Source: an uncultured Fluviicola sp. (GTDB lineage: Bacteria > Bacteroidota > Bacteroidia > Flavobacteriales_D > Crocinitomicaceae). Taken from it: 64,000 nucleotides of DNA. Positions 8,584 through 16,558 of this stretch are shown here, piece by piece. The notes below the pieces were generated by a model. The model ran no database searches. It saw only the letters and a list, made by a program, of their open reading frames with translations, and was not told the origin of the DNA. Where the stretch lies: assembly GCA_913009205.1 (NCBI GenBank), contig CAJVYC010000001.1, positions 310,001-374,000 of the forward strand, written 5' to 3'. Position 1 is the first letter of the stretch; each line of letters opens with the position of its first letter. Position numbers and translations under genes: made by a program.

Positions 8584-9069
8584 TTAGGTATATTCTTTTG
8601 TCACTTGTCGAACCACATTGCTAACTGCAGGGCATATTTCAATATTAATTCGGGTAAGATCCAAAACTTGATGCATCTTTTTTCTATTGGTATGCGGATA
8701 CTCTCTACAAGCCTGTGGACGAACATCGTAGATAAAACAACTGTTGTCTTCTCCTAAAAAAGTACATGGCGAACCTTTAAGAACCCAATCTCCATCCTCA
8801 TCTTTTTTAAGGTATTTTTTCTCAATATTTGCCGCGGGCTCTTTAAACTTTTTTGCAATTCGTTGAATGTCAATATCGCGAAAAATTGGGCTGGTTGTTT
8901 TGCAACAATTTCCACAAGAAAGACAATCAATTTTTTCGAAGGCATTATCGTGTGCTTCGTGAAAAACATTATCTAAATATTTAGGCCGTCTACGTTTTAG
9001 CCGATTAAACATTTTATCAACTTCTAAAAGTTCTTCTTTGCTGTAATTTAATTCATCCTGATATTCCAT
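8584..9069 (-). CDS. YkgJ-family CxxCxxCC cysteine-cluster protein
   Basis: A 161-residue protein of the CxxCxxCC (YkgJ/UPF0153) family. It has CLSCGNCCKTT near residues 50-60, then PCTFLGEDNSCFIYDVRP and ACREYPH, and a further Cys (ICP) near the end; together these form the zinc- or iron-binding cysteine pattern of the family. The precise activity of this family is not established. An N-terminal charged helical segment precedes the cluster. Its stop codon lies 58 bases upstream of the start of the giant T9SS gene on the same strand, and its start faces the flavoprotein gene across a 72-base divergent spacer. Confidence 0.85.
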   Translation of the reverse strand: MEYQDELNYSKEELLEVDKMFNRLKRRRPKYLDNVFHEAHDNAFEKIDCLSCGNCCKTTSPIFRDIDIQRIAKKFKEPAANIEKKYLKKDEDGDWVLKGSPCTFLGEDNSCFIYDVRPQACREYPHTNRKKMHQVLDLTRINIEICPAVSNVVRQVTKEYT

Positions 9070-9141
9070 AAAAAAAATGGTCGAGTTAAAAGATAGAAAC
9101 GAAAATTGCCTCTACTTTAGAGGTTACGAAATTACACATTA

Positions 9142-10632
9142 ATGGAGAAATATGACTTAATTGTTATTGGTGGAGGGCCAGCAGGATACGCTGCTGCCAT
9201 GAGGGGAATTGACTTTGGAAAAAAAGTGTGCTTAATAGAAGCTGATAAAATTGGTGGTGCGGGTGTTTATAATGGTGCACTTTCATCAAAAACATTATGG
9301 GAAATATCTAATAGAGTTGCTGACATTAACAAAACATTGATTGGTGAAGGCAGGAACTCATACAAGCCAGAATGGACAAACGTTAAGAAGACTTTGGACG
9401 AAGCTATTTTCGAAAGAAAATTCCAATATTCTTGTCACATAAAATTGCTACAAAACGAAACTAAAAACACGACATTTAAATATAAAAGAGGGTTTGGTAG
9501 TTTACTTTCCAAGAACGAAATTAAAATTGTTAATGGCGAACAAAAAGAAACAATTTGGGGAGAAAATATTGTTTTAGCGACAGGAAGTAGACCTCGGAAA
9601 ATTCCGACAATTGCGTTAGACGAGCAGAGTATTTTAACTAGTGACGGAATTGAAACTTTAAAAGACTACCCTAAAAGCTTGGTAATTGTCGGTGCGGGAG
9701 TCATCGGATGTGAATACGCGACAATTTTTTCCAATTTTGGACGAACGAAAGTTTATTTAATAGATCGTCAAGACCGAATCCTACCCTTTGAGGACCAAGA
9801 CATCAGCAAGCTTGTTTCTTGTAATCTAGAAGAAAATGGTGTGACAATTCACCACAATTCCAGCTTGGAAAGAATGGAGAAAATCGGCAATGAAGTTGAA
9901 TATGAGCTGAAATATCCGGATGGTTCAACTGAAATAATTCGCGTTGAAAAAGCATTGCTCTCCATTGGAAGAATTCCCAATATTGAACGTCTCAATATTG
10001 ATAAAGCAGGAATTAAAATGTCCAAGCGAGGTATACACATTGGAGATGATGACACTCGAACAAATATTCCGAACATTTATGCTGTAGGAGATCTTTCTGG
10101 AAGAATTGCGCTCGTTAATATGGGGGAAATTGAAGCGCGGCATGCTGTTGAAAAAGCATTTTTAGATTCGGTGTTGCCTTTGAGTTATGACAATGTTTGT
10201 ACAATCATGTTTTTAAAACCCGAAGTTGCTGCCGTTGGAGTGAATGAATCCGAATGCATTAAGAAGAATATTCCTGTCAAGGTAGTAAAATTGGACTACT
10301 CCGTTATTGCTAGAGCAATTGCAATGAGAAAAACGCAAGGATTTTTCAAAATAATCGTTACCAATGATGATGAAATGCGAATTATAGGAATGCGTGCTGT
10401 CGGAGAACATGCTTCTTCAGCGATTCAAGCAGTCGGACTATTGATCAAGATGAATGCTGCTGTAGAGGTTTTGGCAGAACTAGTTCACCCTCATCCATCC
10501 ATTGTTGAAGGAATTCAAGAATGCGTTCGAATGTTGTTAAACAAATCGATCTTCAAATCATCTGTTTTCAAAGATAAGTTGGCTTGCTATTCGCTTATAG
10601 ATGGAGTTAAAACACCGTTGGAACGCCTATAA
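9142..10632 (+). CDS. Class-I pyridine-nucleotide flavoprotein (lipoamide-dehydrogenase fold) lacking the redox cysteines
   Basis: A 496-residue FAD/NAD(P) oxidoreductase. The FAD motif is VIGGGPAGYAAA (8-19), the second nucleotide motif VIVGAGVIGCEYA near residues 180-195, and the FAD ATG-like segment YAVGDL near 310. The C-terminal dimer domain keeps HPHPSIVE, carrying the His/Glu dyad. In dihydrolipoyl dehydrogenase the active site reads GGxCxNxGCxPSK; here it is GGAGVYNGALSSK, so both cysteines are replaced (Gly41, Ala46). Disulfide chemistry is therefore impossible and a soluble transhydrogenase-like or other direct NAD(P)H reaction is more likely. It stands alone, without E2 or E3-partner genes. 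Confidence 0.8.
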   Translation: MEKYDLIVIGGGPAGYAAAMRGIDFGKKVCLIEADKIGGAGVYNGALSSKTLWEISNRVADINKTLIGEGRNSYKPEWTNVKKTLDEAIFERKFQYSCHIKLLQNETKNTTFKYKRGFGSLLSKNEIKIVNGEQKETIWGENIVLATGSRPRKIPTIALDEQSILTSDGIETLKDYPKSLVIVGAGVIGCEYATIFSNFGRTKVYLIDRQDRILPFEDQDISKLVSCNLEENGVTIHHNSSLERMEKIGNEVEYELKYPDGSTEIIRVEKALLSIGRIPNIERLNIDKAGIKMSKRGIHIGDDDTRTNIPNIYAVGDLSGRIALVNMGEIEARHAVEKAFLDSVLPLSYDNVCTIMFLKPEVAAVGVNESECIKKNIPVKVVKLDYSVIARAIAMRKTQGFFKIIVTNDDEMRIIGMRAVGEHASSAIQAVGLLIKMNAAVEVLAELVHPHPSIVEGIQECVRMLLNKSIFKSSVFKDKLACYSLIDGVKTPLERL

Positions 10633-10637
10633 ACAAG

Positions 10638-10665
10638 AAGAGCCCTCTATAAATAGAAGGTTCTT
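10638..10665. terminator. Hairpin terminator between convergent genes
   Basis: Arms 10638-10650 and 10653-10665 pair over 13 positions with one wobble and one mismatch. It separates the flavoprotein gene from the convergent Pmp3-type gene. Confidence 0.55.
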
Positions 10666-10689
10666 TTACAACATTTTTATCTACCCGTG

Positions 10690-11352
10690 CTAAATCAAGT
10701 CGAACACTACAAGTAGTGCGTAGATCATTCCAGGTAAATAAAATAAGATGGTTAATAGAAAAGCTATTAAAACCTTCATCCAATCAATGTTTGTGTAAAT
10801 CGCTACTCCTAACGGTGGAAAAAGAATTGCAAAAATTACAGCCAAAAGAAACATGGCATCTGCTCCCCATCCGCTGCTTTCTGAACCTTTAACTTTCTTT
10901 CTAAGCGACTCGCGCATGTCTTTCTTCGAATGCTCTATTTCAACTGCCGCATCCGCTGCATCAAGATCTTCAACAGAAACAGGTTCGTCTACTGTAACTT
11001 CAAAAGCATAAGCTCCATCCGCTGCAATTGCATTTCCTACCGTAAGTTCAGATTCCTCAGCCTGCCAAGTCATCGGTGCTGTTTCTGAAGATCCTACTCT
11101 TGAAACTTTCTGTTGTTTGTTAATAGATTTAGTTCTATCCGAAAACTTTTTAGGCTTTGTTTTATCGACATTTTCGTTTTTCGCTACATCTTCATTTGAA
11201 TTCTTGTAATTCCCCTTCTTATTGATGTGGAATCCTTTGCTGTACTTTCTCTTCGAAATTAGCTTGTTGCTCACAACATTGTTTGAACTCCCACAGGAAG
11301 CTAAGACAATGGTCATGGCTAGGAATAAGTATATAATGTTCAATCTTTTCAT
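10690..11352 (-). CDS. Lipoprotein with C-terminal YqaE/Pmp3 membrane domain
   Basis: A 220-residue protein. It starts with a lipoprotein signal (MKRLNIIY...LASC, Cys20), has a lysine- and asparagine-rich linker and an alanine/acid-rich middle part, and ends in two hydrophobic helices: LLAVIFAILFPPLGVAI and LLTILFYLPGMIYALLVVF. The PPLG and PGxIYAL motifs are those of the YqaE/Pmp3 family, small membrane proteins linked to membrane potential and stress in yeast. Fusion of a lipoprotein signal to this domain is known in Bacteroidota, but its topology is odd. It follows folD by 46 bases on the same strand. Confidence 0.8.
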   Translation of the reverse strand: MKRLNIIYLFLAMTIVLASCGSSNNVVSNKLISKRKYSKGFHINKKGNYKNSNEDVAKNENVDKTKPKKFSDRTKSINKQQKVSRVGSSETAPMTWQAEESELTVGNAIAADGAYAFEVTVDEPVSVEDLDAADAAVEIEHSKKDMRESLRKKVKGSESSGWGADAMFLLAVIFAILFPPLGVAIYTNIDWMKVLIAFLLTILFYLPGMIYALLVVFDLI

Positions 11353-11398
11353 TGTTTGTGTGTTTTTTGGTTTTTGGTTTTGGACTTTAGATGTTAAA

Positions 11399-12277
11399 TT
11401 ATTTTCCGTTTAGATCCATTGCGCGGAGGGTATTGATCATTAAAGATGCAATTGTCATTGGTCCAACGCCTCCAGGAACGGGAGTGATATACGAACATTT
11501 TGGAGCTACTTCATCAAATAGAACATCACCTTTCAATGCCCAACCATTCTTCTTAGATGCGTCCGATACGCGTGTGGTTCCAACGTCAACGATAACTGCT
11601 CCTTCTTTTACCATGTCGGCGGTCACAAATCCAGGAATTCCAATTGCTGCAATAATTATATCTGCTCTAGAGGCGATGTCTTTTAAGTTCTTCGTTCGAC
11701 TGTGCGCCAAAGTTACAGTGCAATTTCCAGGGTTTGAATTACGGCTTAGCATTATGCTCAATGGAGTTCCAACAATATTAGAACGACCAATAATCACACA
11801 ATCTTTTCCAGATGTTTGAATATTATTCCTTTTTAAAAGCTCCATTATTCCTGCTGGAGTTGCAGGCAAGAAACCGGGCAAACTCAAGACCATGTTACCA
11901 AGATTCATTGGATGGAATCCATCAACATCTTTCTTTGGATCGATCGCTTCTGTTACTTTCAACTCATCGATATGGTCTGGTAATGGGAGTTGAACTATAA
12001 ATCCATCAATGTTTTCGTCATTGTTTAATTCGTTCACTTTATTAAGTAGTTCCTCTTCGGTAACATCAGATTCATATTTTATTAATGAACTATCAAATCC
12101 AATATGATCACAAGCTTTTACTTTTGCATTTACGTAGGTCAATGATCCACCATCGCTTCCAACCAGCACTGCGGCCAAATGAGGAATTTTCTTTTCACCA
12201 TTTTTTCGGGACTCAACTGCTTTTCTCAGCTCTTCTCGAATTGCTTCTGCAGTTGCTCTTCCGTCTAATAATTGCAT
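11399..12277 (-). CDS. folD: Methylenetetrahydrofolate dehydrogenase / cyclohydrolase
   Basis: Bifunctional cytoplasmic enzyme interconverting methylene-THF, methenyl-THF and 10-formyl-THF with NADP+. Length 292 residues is normal. Visible motifs are the catalytic YVNAKVKAC (Tyr and Lys), [17 protein letters not shown], the glycine-rich nucleotide site [14 protein letters not shown], and the signature [14 protein letters not shown]. The frame extends to 12301, but that upstream TTG lies inside the TATCTTTG promoter box, so ATG 12277 is the start. A long antisense frame over this gene is a shadow. Confidence 0.95.
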   Translation of the reverse strand: MQLLDGRATAEAIREELRKAVESRKNGEKKIPHLAAVLVGSDGGSLTYVNAKVKACDHIGFDSSLIKYESDVTEEELLNKVNELNNDENIDGFIVQLPLPDHIDELKVTEAIDPKKDVDGFHPMNLGNMVLSLPGFLPATPAGIMELLKRNNIQTSGKDCVIIGRSNIVGTPLSIMLSRNSNPGNCTVTLAHSRTKNLKDIASRADIIIAAIGIPGFVTADMVKEGAVIVDVGTTRVSDASKKNGWALKGDVLFDEVAPKCSYITPVPGGVGPMTIASLMINTLRAMDLNGK

Positions 12278-12298
12278 ACAATAAATCTTTATTTTACT

Positions 12299-12306
12299 CA
12301 AAGATA
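12299..12306 (-). promoter_or_regulatory. -7 box of folD
   Basis: TATCTTTG on the minus strand, 21 bases before ATG 12277. It rules out the longer TTG start at 12301. Confidence 0.6.
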
Positions 12307-12364
12307 TAAGAACATCCGTGTTAACAATAAAAATTAATATGAAATATTCCTTGTTGAAATGACT

Positions 12365-12372
12365 TATATTTG
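12365..12372 (+). promoter_or_regulatory. -7 box of the outer-membrane-like gene
   Basis: TATATTTG, 15 bases before ATG 12388. It overlaps an upstream in-frame ATG at 12370, which therefore cannot be the real start. Confidence 0.6.
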
Positions 12373-12387
12373 ACGAAAATCAACCGT

Positions 12388-12972
12388 ATGAAAAAGCTTA
12401 TATTATTTCTTTCATTAATCTGCATTATAGAACCAGCCAATGCACAAATCGAAGGAACTGAACTTGGAATAGACGGAACTTTTTGGGCATCTCAGGTCGG
12501 TGGCACGGCTGGAATAGGAGCTAAGTATGGAATGAAATTCGGTGAGTTCGTAATTCTCGGGCCTTCTTTTCGCTACCAGCGTTCTTGGTCGAACCAACTA
12601 GCAGCAGGGACCAAATCTGGCTTTAATGTCTGGGGAGGTGGTGGATTTATTCACGCTCGATTTTTTGATGCTGTTTTCATAGGTGCAGAAGTTGAAATCT
12701 TGCGTTCTCCGTTTTCTCAAAATGGATTGTTCAGTTATAACCCTAAATGGGTTCCAACTTGTTTATTGGGTGGTGGACTTTCAATGAATCTTGGCGAATC
12801 AGATATTCGTTTAAACGTTGGAATCATGTATGACATACTCGATATTCCAAACACTAGTAATCCGGAGAGTAAAAACCCAAACAGCCCTTTGCAACCTTAT
12901 TTGACAAAGAGTTCTATCGGAACGGTAATTCCAATTATCTACAGAATTGCATTCTTCATCCCTTTAACTTAG
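12388..12972 (+). CDS. Putative outer-membrane beta-barrel protein, function unknown
   Basis: A 194-residue protein starting with a clear signal peptide (MKKLILFLSLICIIEPANAQ). The mature part is made of short alternating hydrophobic/polar strands rich in glycine and aromatic residues (GMKFGEFVILGPSF, FNVWGGGGFIHARFF, LLGGGLSMNLG), as in small outer-membrane barrels. It ends in a hydrophobic strand IIYRIAFFIPLT. No specific family was recognised. ATG 12388 is chosen because the signal peptide starts there and because the upstream ATG sits inside the promoter box. The gene ends at a strong bidirectional terminator. Confidence 0.6.
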   Translation: MKKLILFLSLICIIEPANAQIEGTELGIDGTFWASQVGGTAGIGAKYGMKFGEFVILGPSFRYQRSWSNQLAAGTKSGFNVWGGGGFIHARFFDAVFIGAEVEILRSPFSQNGLFSYNPKWVPTCLLGGGLSMNLGESDIRLNVGIMYDILDIPNTSNPESKNPNSPLQPYLTKSSIGTVIPIIYRIAFFIPLT

Positions 12973-12982
12973 TCGCATAAAA

Positions 12983-13012
12983 AAACCACAATTCAATTAA
13001 GAATTGTGGTTT
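12983..13012. terminator. Bidirectional intrinsic terminator
   Basis: Perfect 12-base stem AAACCACAATTC / GAATTGTGGTTT with a six-base loop, flanked by A and T runs. It serves the barrel-like gene on the plus strand and the FKBP gene on the minus strand. Confidence 0.85.
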
Positions 13013-13032
13013 ATAAAAAACAATTGATTCTA

Positions 13033-13995
13033 TTAAAACTGACCGTTTGGTGCAGCTTGTAACGTCATTATTTCCATTTCAAATTTCAATACCATGAATG
13101 GTTCAATTGGACCTCCTGGACGCGGAGTAGCTCCGTATGCCAATTCTTGAGGAATATAAACCTCAAATTTATCGCCTTTTTTCATCAATAGTAAAACCTC
13201 ATTCCAACCAGTAATAACTTGCGCTGGTAAAGTAAGAGGATACGGTTCATTTCTGTCATAAGAACTATCAAATTTAACACCATCCAAAGTTGTTCCAGTA
13301 TAGTGAACAGCTATTTGATCTCCCATTTTAGCCACCGACCCAGATCCTGCTTTCAATACTTTGTACTGCAGTCCAGAAGCAGTTGTAATAATACCTGGCT
13401 TTTTCGCGTTGTTCGATAAGAATTTTTCACCAGCGACTTTATTACCTCCAAATTGTGCTTCCTGTTCAGCCATCATTTTAGCTTGCATTTCTTGATCAAA
13501 AGCTTGGATTGTTGACTCGATTTCCTCTTCAGAAATAGCTGGATTCGTTCCTTTCAATCCCTCTTGAAACCCTTTAAAAAGAACTTCTTTATTAACTCTA
13601 TCTACTTCTGAAACGCTTTCCAATTGCATGTAAAATTGAGCAGCCATAAATCTTCCATAGCATTTAGACCCTTCTGACAAATACAATTCGTTGAAATCCA
13701 TTCCTCTTTGTCCAAAAAGGCTTTCCAAGGTTTGGTAACAAGGATCACTTTGATCTTGCCCAATTCCAGATGCGAATCCTTCTTTGTATCCCTCAAGAAT
13801 CTTATCTCTGTCTAATCGAGCTAAGTTTTCATTTTTTGAATCCGTTATCTTTCGTGACTCAAGGGCTCCAAATGAGTAAGACAATTTATCTTTTTCTGAT
13901 TTCACCTCAATCACTTTAACCTCCTCTGTTTTCACTTCATTATCTCCGCAGGCAAACAGCGCAAAGAATGGAAGAATAAATAAATAATTTTTCAT
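13033..13995 (-). CDS. FKBP-type peptidyl-prolyl isomerase lipoprotein
   Basis: A 320-residue envelope lipoprotein (signal MKNYLFILPFFALFAC, Cys16). Residues of about 35-190 form the helical FKBP N-terminal dimerisation domain typical of Mip/FkpA; the C-terminal 110 residues are the FKBP domain with SGLQYKVLKAGSG, VHYTGTTLDGVKFDSSYDR, VITGWNEVLLLMKKG and IPQELAYG. It would catalyse cis/trans proline isomerisation and chaperone folding of exported proteins. It overlaps the upstream cytoplasmic FKBP gene by one base (TAATG), so the pair is coupled. Confidence 0.92.
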   Translation of the reverse strand: MKNYLFILPFFALFACGDNEVKTEEVKVIEVKSEKDKLSYSFGALESRKITDSKNENLARLDRDKILEGYKEGFASGIGQDQSDPCYQTLESLFGQRGMDFNELYLSEGSKCYGRFMAAQFYMQLESVSEVDRVNKEVLFKGFQEGLKGTNPAISEEEIESTIQAFDQEMQAKMMAEQEAQFGGNKVAGEKFLSNNAKKPGIITTASGLQYKVLKAGSGSVAKMGDQIAVHYTGTTLDGVKFDSSYDRNEPYPLTLPAQVITGWNEVLLLMKKGDKFEVYIPQELAYGATPRPGGPIEPFMVLKFEMEIMTLQAAPNGQF

Positions 13996-14594
13996 TATGC
14001 TATTTCTAATAATTCAACATCAAATACCAATGCCATGTATGGCTCAATTGGTCCACCTGGGTGAGGAGTTGCTCCGTACGCCAAATCTTGTGGAATATAC
14101 AATCTGTATTTTGCTCCAGTAGGCATCAATTGAAGAGCTTCTGTCCAACCTGGAATAACTTGATTCACACCAAAACTAGCAGGTTCACCTCTTTCAACTG
14201 AGCTATCAAACACAGTTCCATCAGGCAAAGTGCCGTGATAATGAACAGTTACATTACTCGTTGGATCTGGCTTGTCACCACTTCCCGCTTCAATAACTTC
14301 ATATTGCAATCCAGAGTCAGTAATCTTGATTCCGTCTTTCTTTGCATTCTCAGCTAAGAAAGCTTCACTTACTGCTTTGTTTGCTCCGAATTTCTTTTCT
14401 CCTTCAGCATTCAAGAATTTTTGAATAATTCCGTTGGCCTCTTCTGGAGTATATTTCATTTCCTTACCAGCAAAAGCATCGTTGATGGCCTCAGCCAATA
14501 CCACTGTGTTAATTCCTTGTAAATTTTGTTGAAGTAAACTACCTCCTAAACTCATTCCTACGCAGTAACTAACTGCATCTAATTCTTCTGACAT
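13995..14594 (-). CDS. FKBP-type peptidyl-prolyl isomerase, cytoplasmic (FklB-like)
   Basis: A 199-residue FKBP without signal peptide, so cytoplasmic. A short FKBP N-domain (SYCVGMSLGGSL) precedes the catalytic domain: SGLQYEVIEAGSG, VHYHGTLPDGTVFDSS, VIPGWTEALQLMPTG, IPQDLAYG and PGGPIEPYMALVFDVELL. It is the first gene of a two-gene unit with the lipoprotein FKBP, giving one isomerase on each side of the membrane. A TATCTTTG promoter box at 14612-14619 supports ATG 14594 as start. Confidence 0.92.
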   Translation of the reverse strand: MSEELDAVSYCVGMSLGGSLLQQNLQGINTVVLAEAINDAFAGKEMKYTPEEANGIIQKFLNAEGEKKFGANKAVSEAFLAENAKKDGIKITDSGLQYEVIEAGSGDKPDPTSNVTVHYHGTLPDGTVFDSSVERGEPASFGVNQVIPGWTEALQLMPTGAKYRLYIPQDLAYGATPHPGGPIEPYMALVFDVELLEIA

Positions 14595-14611
14595 GTATTC
14601 TGTTTTTTTGA

Positions 14612-14619
14612 CAAAGATA
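14612..14619 (-). promoter_or_regulatory. -7 box of the FKBP pair
   Basis: TATCTTTG on the minus strand, 17 bases before ATG 14594. Confidence 0.55.
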
Positions 14620-14718
14620 GGGTTTAGATTAATATTATTTAATCCTAGGGAAGATTGTGAAAAAAAACATTGACGATAATTGTCATTTAAGTATTAAAAA
14701 CAAGCTATTTTAGCGAAT

Positions 14719-14726
14719 TATATTTG
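14719..14726 (+). promoter_or_regulatory. -7 box of the glycosyltransferase gene
   Basis: TATATTTG, 26 bases before ATG 14753. An ATG at 14731 between box and gene opens only a ten-codon frame. Confidence 0.5.
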
Positions 14727-14752
14727 ATTAATGCTTAGAAAAAAGGACTGTA

Positions 14753-15670
14753 ATGACGATTAGTGGATTTACCATGGTACGAAATGCTGACAAGTATTAC
14801 TTTCCTATTAAAGAAGCAATCGAATCCGTGTTACCGATTGTGGATGAGTTTGTTGTAGCGCTAGGTAACAATGACGAAGGCGATAAAACGAGAGAACTTA
14901 TCGAATCCATCGGTTCGGATAAAGTTAAAATCATTGACCGTATTTGGTCGGAAAAAGAATTTGTTGACGGGGTGATTTTTGCGAATGAAACAACTTTTGC
15001 CATGTCGCAGTGTAGTGGAGATTGGTGTCTTTATCTGCAAGCGGATGAAGTAGTTCATGAAGAAGATTTGGATTCTATCGTTCAGCTATGCACAGACAAT
15101 TTAAACAATCCAGAAGTAGAAGGTCTGTTGTTCAATTATTACCATTTCTTTGGCGATTACAACCATCATTTACCTGTTCACGGCTGGGCCAAGAATGAGG
15201 TTCGTTTGGTTCGGAATAATATCGGTGTCTACTCTTATTTGGATGCTGTTTCCTTCCGGAAAAACAATAATGAAAAGCTAAACGTTATCAAAACTAACGC
15301 TACTGTTTATCATTATGGATGGGTTCGCCCGCCGCGCTTGATGCAATCCAAAAAGAAGGAACAAGATTCTATGCACCACGGAAAAGCGATAATTGATTAT
15401 GAATACAAATTAAAGCCCTATGAATTCGATTACGGTCCTTTAGGAAAAGTGCCGAAATTTGTTGGAACACATCCTAAAGCTATGGCGCCATTTATTGCGA
15501 AGATGAACTGGGAAGGTAAATTGAATTCGACAAAAAAAGGCGTTATTACTCGAGATAAAATGAAGCATGAGAAGGTGAAATACCGTGTAGTTACGTTTTT
15601 GGAGAACGCTTTAAATGGTGGGAGACAGTTTTTTGGGTATTCGAATTGGAATTTGATACGGAAGAAATAG
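14753..15670 (+). CDS. Glycosyltransferase family 2-like protein
   Basis: A 305-residue soluble protein with a GT-A type N-terminal half: MTISGFTMVRN, then EFVVALGNNDEGD, and the metal-binding-like segment DWCLYLQADEVVHEEDL near residues 85-101, in the place of the DxD motif. The rest is long and basic without membrane helices. It resembles family-2 transferases that act on lipopolysaccharide or surface glycans, but the sugar and acceptor cannot be inferred. It is a single gene: a SAM riboswitch on the other strand follows. The ATG at 14753 gives the usual family start. Confidence 0.75.
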   Translation: MTISGFTMVRNADKYYFPIKEAIESVLPIVDEFVVALGNNDEGDKTRELIESIGSDKVKIIDRIWSEKEFVDGVIFANETTFAMSQCSGDWCLYLQADEVVHEEDLDSIVQLCTDNLNNPEVEGLLFNYYHFFGDYNHHLPVHGWAKNEVRLVRNNIGVYSYLDAVSFRKNNNEKLNVIKTNATVYHYGWVRPPRLMQSKKKEQDSMHHGKAIIDYEYKLKPYEFDYGPLGKVPKFVGTHPKAMAPFIAKMNWEGKLNSTKKGVITRDKMKHEKVKYRVVTFLENALNGGRQFFGYSNWNLIRKK

Positions 15671-15794
15671 GTTTAAATTTTGAGTTATGGGTGAAGAATT
15701 GTGTGTACGGATGTGTTCGAAAGTCGTTTGCGACTTCGGAATTCATTCACGAATTATTTTGGTGACTATTTACATCAAGAACAGCACATTCGAT

Positions 15795-15884
15795 TTATGA
15801 GAAGGTGTTTCTCAATAAACTCATTGTGTGCAATTGCGGTTGAATTTGTCTATTTCCGGAAGATTGAACCTTAGTGTTTTTCAT
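15795..15884 (-). CDS. 29-residue ORF directly under a SAM riboswitch
   Basis: The ATG at 15884 lies nine bases after the 3' closing strand of the riboswitch, so its access is likely controlled by it. The peptide is polar and basic (MKNTKVQSSG start; LHTMSLLRNTFS end), with no signal peptide or membrane helix and no family recognised. It may be a leader peptide, a new small protein, or the surviving first codons of a lost methionine gene. Downstream there is only a hairpin (arms near 15719-15739) and then the 3' end of the convergent glycosyltransferase gene. Confidence 0.4.
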   Translation of the reverse strand: MKNTKVQSSGNRQIQPQLHTMSLLRNTFS

Positions 15885-15893
15885 ACTCTCAAA

Positions 15894-16028
15894 ATTTATA
15901 TTCACCCATCGAACGATTCGATTAGGAATCAGGAATCGGCACCGGTTTTCCAATCTCCGCCTTCGCATCGACTTTAGGTTGGTTGCCAGAGGGTCTTCGA
16001 GCCTGTCTCTCAGCTCTTCTTTATAAAT
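15894..16028 (-). ncRNA. SAM-I (S-box) riboswitch
   Basis: On the minus strand the core reads GAGAGACAGGCTCGAAGAC, CCTCTGGCAACC and, after a variable P3 arm, GGTGCCGATTCCTG; these are the conserved S-box elements (P2 with kink-turn, GGCAACC, and GGTGCnAATTCC). The closing P1 helix is ATTTATA (16022-16028) with TATAAAT (15894-15900), and a P4 hairpin ATCGAA/TTCGAT precedes its 3' strand. S-boxes bind S-adenosylmethionine and switch off methionine or SAM synthesis genes. Here no such gene follows: only a 29-codon ORF. Covariance search was not run. Confidence 0.85.
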
Positions 16029-16069
16029 CATGTTCCACAGTTGTGGTATATTGATGAGAACAAATGTTT

Positions 16070-16077
16070 TAAATTTG
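16070..16077 (+). promoter_or_regulatory. -7 box of the 138-residue membrane protein gene
   Basis: TAAATTTG, 41 bases before ATG 16119. It lies inside the longer upstream reading frame, arguing against a start at 16041. Confidence 0.45.
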
Positions 16078-16118
16078 TTTTCAATAAAAAAAGATTTTAC
16101 AGAAAAAAGATTTTAATT

Positions 16119-16535
16119 ATGGCAAATCGCGGTAAATATTACGTTCCGGTATCACTAACAATTGCAGCTTTAACAATAGGCTTAGGCTTTTGGGGATACG
16201 CTGCCTATATCCGACCAATTTATTTGAATAATGCCGCACAAACGGAGACGATTGATCTGAAAAAGGAAACAAATTTCACTTTCTCGAAGCATTTGGACCA
16301 AGGAAAAGTATATGGAATTGAAATTGAAGTGAGCGGGAATGTAAAATCAAATTTCGATTTAATTATCTCAAATGGTGATAAAGAGGTTCACGCCGCTTCG
16401 TTAAAAGGAAAGAATATTCAATTCCTTTACAAAAACAATTGGAGCACTGATAGTTGTTTTTTAAGCGTTTTACCAAAGGGTGAAATTGGAGGAAAAGTTA
16501 CTATTGATTGTCGTTTTTTGGCGTTGGAAAAGTAG
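16119..16535 (+). CDS. Single-pass membrane protein, function unknown
   Basis: A 138-residue protein with one N-terminal membrane helix (about residues 9-29, VSLTIAALTIGLGFWGYAAY) and a soluble domain of beta-strand character facing out of the cytoplasm. No family was recognised. The frame is open from 16041, but that start lies upstream of the promoter box and its extra residues are lysine-rich and unlike a real N-terminus; MANRGKYYVPVS at 16119 is a better start. The gene is divergent from the SAM riboswitch and convergent with a decayed outer-membrane gene. Confidence 0.6.
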   Translation: MANRGKYYVPVSLTIAALTIGLGFWGYAAYIRPIYLNNAAQTETIDLKKETNFTFSKHLDQGKVYGIEIEVSGNVKSNFDLIISNGDKEVHAASLKGKNIQFLYKNNWSTDSCFLSVLPKGEIGGKVTIDCRFLALEK

Positions 16536-16558
16536 CTTGATTATCCGATTTTTCAAGG

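Noticed and set aside
11391-11819. 142-codon plus-strand frame opposite folD
   Set aside because: It is antisense to a perfectly conserved FolD sequence.
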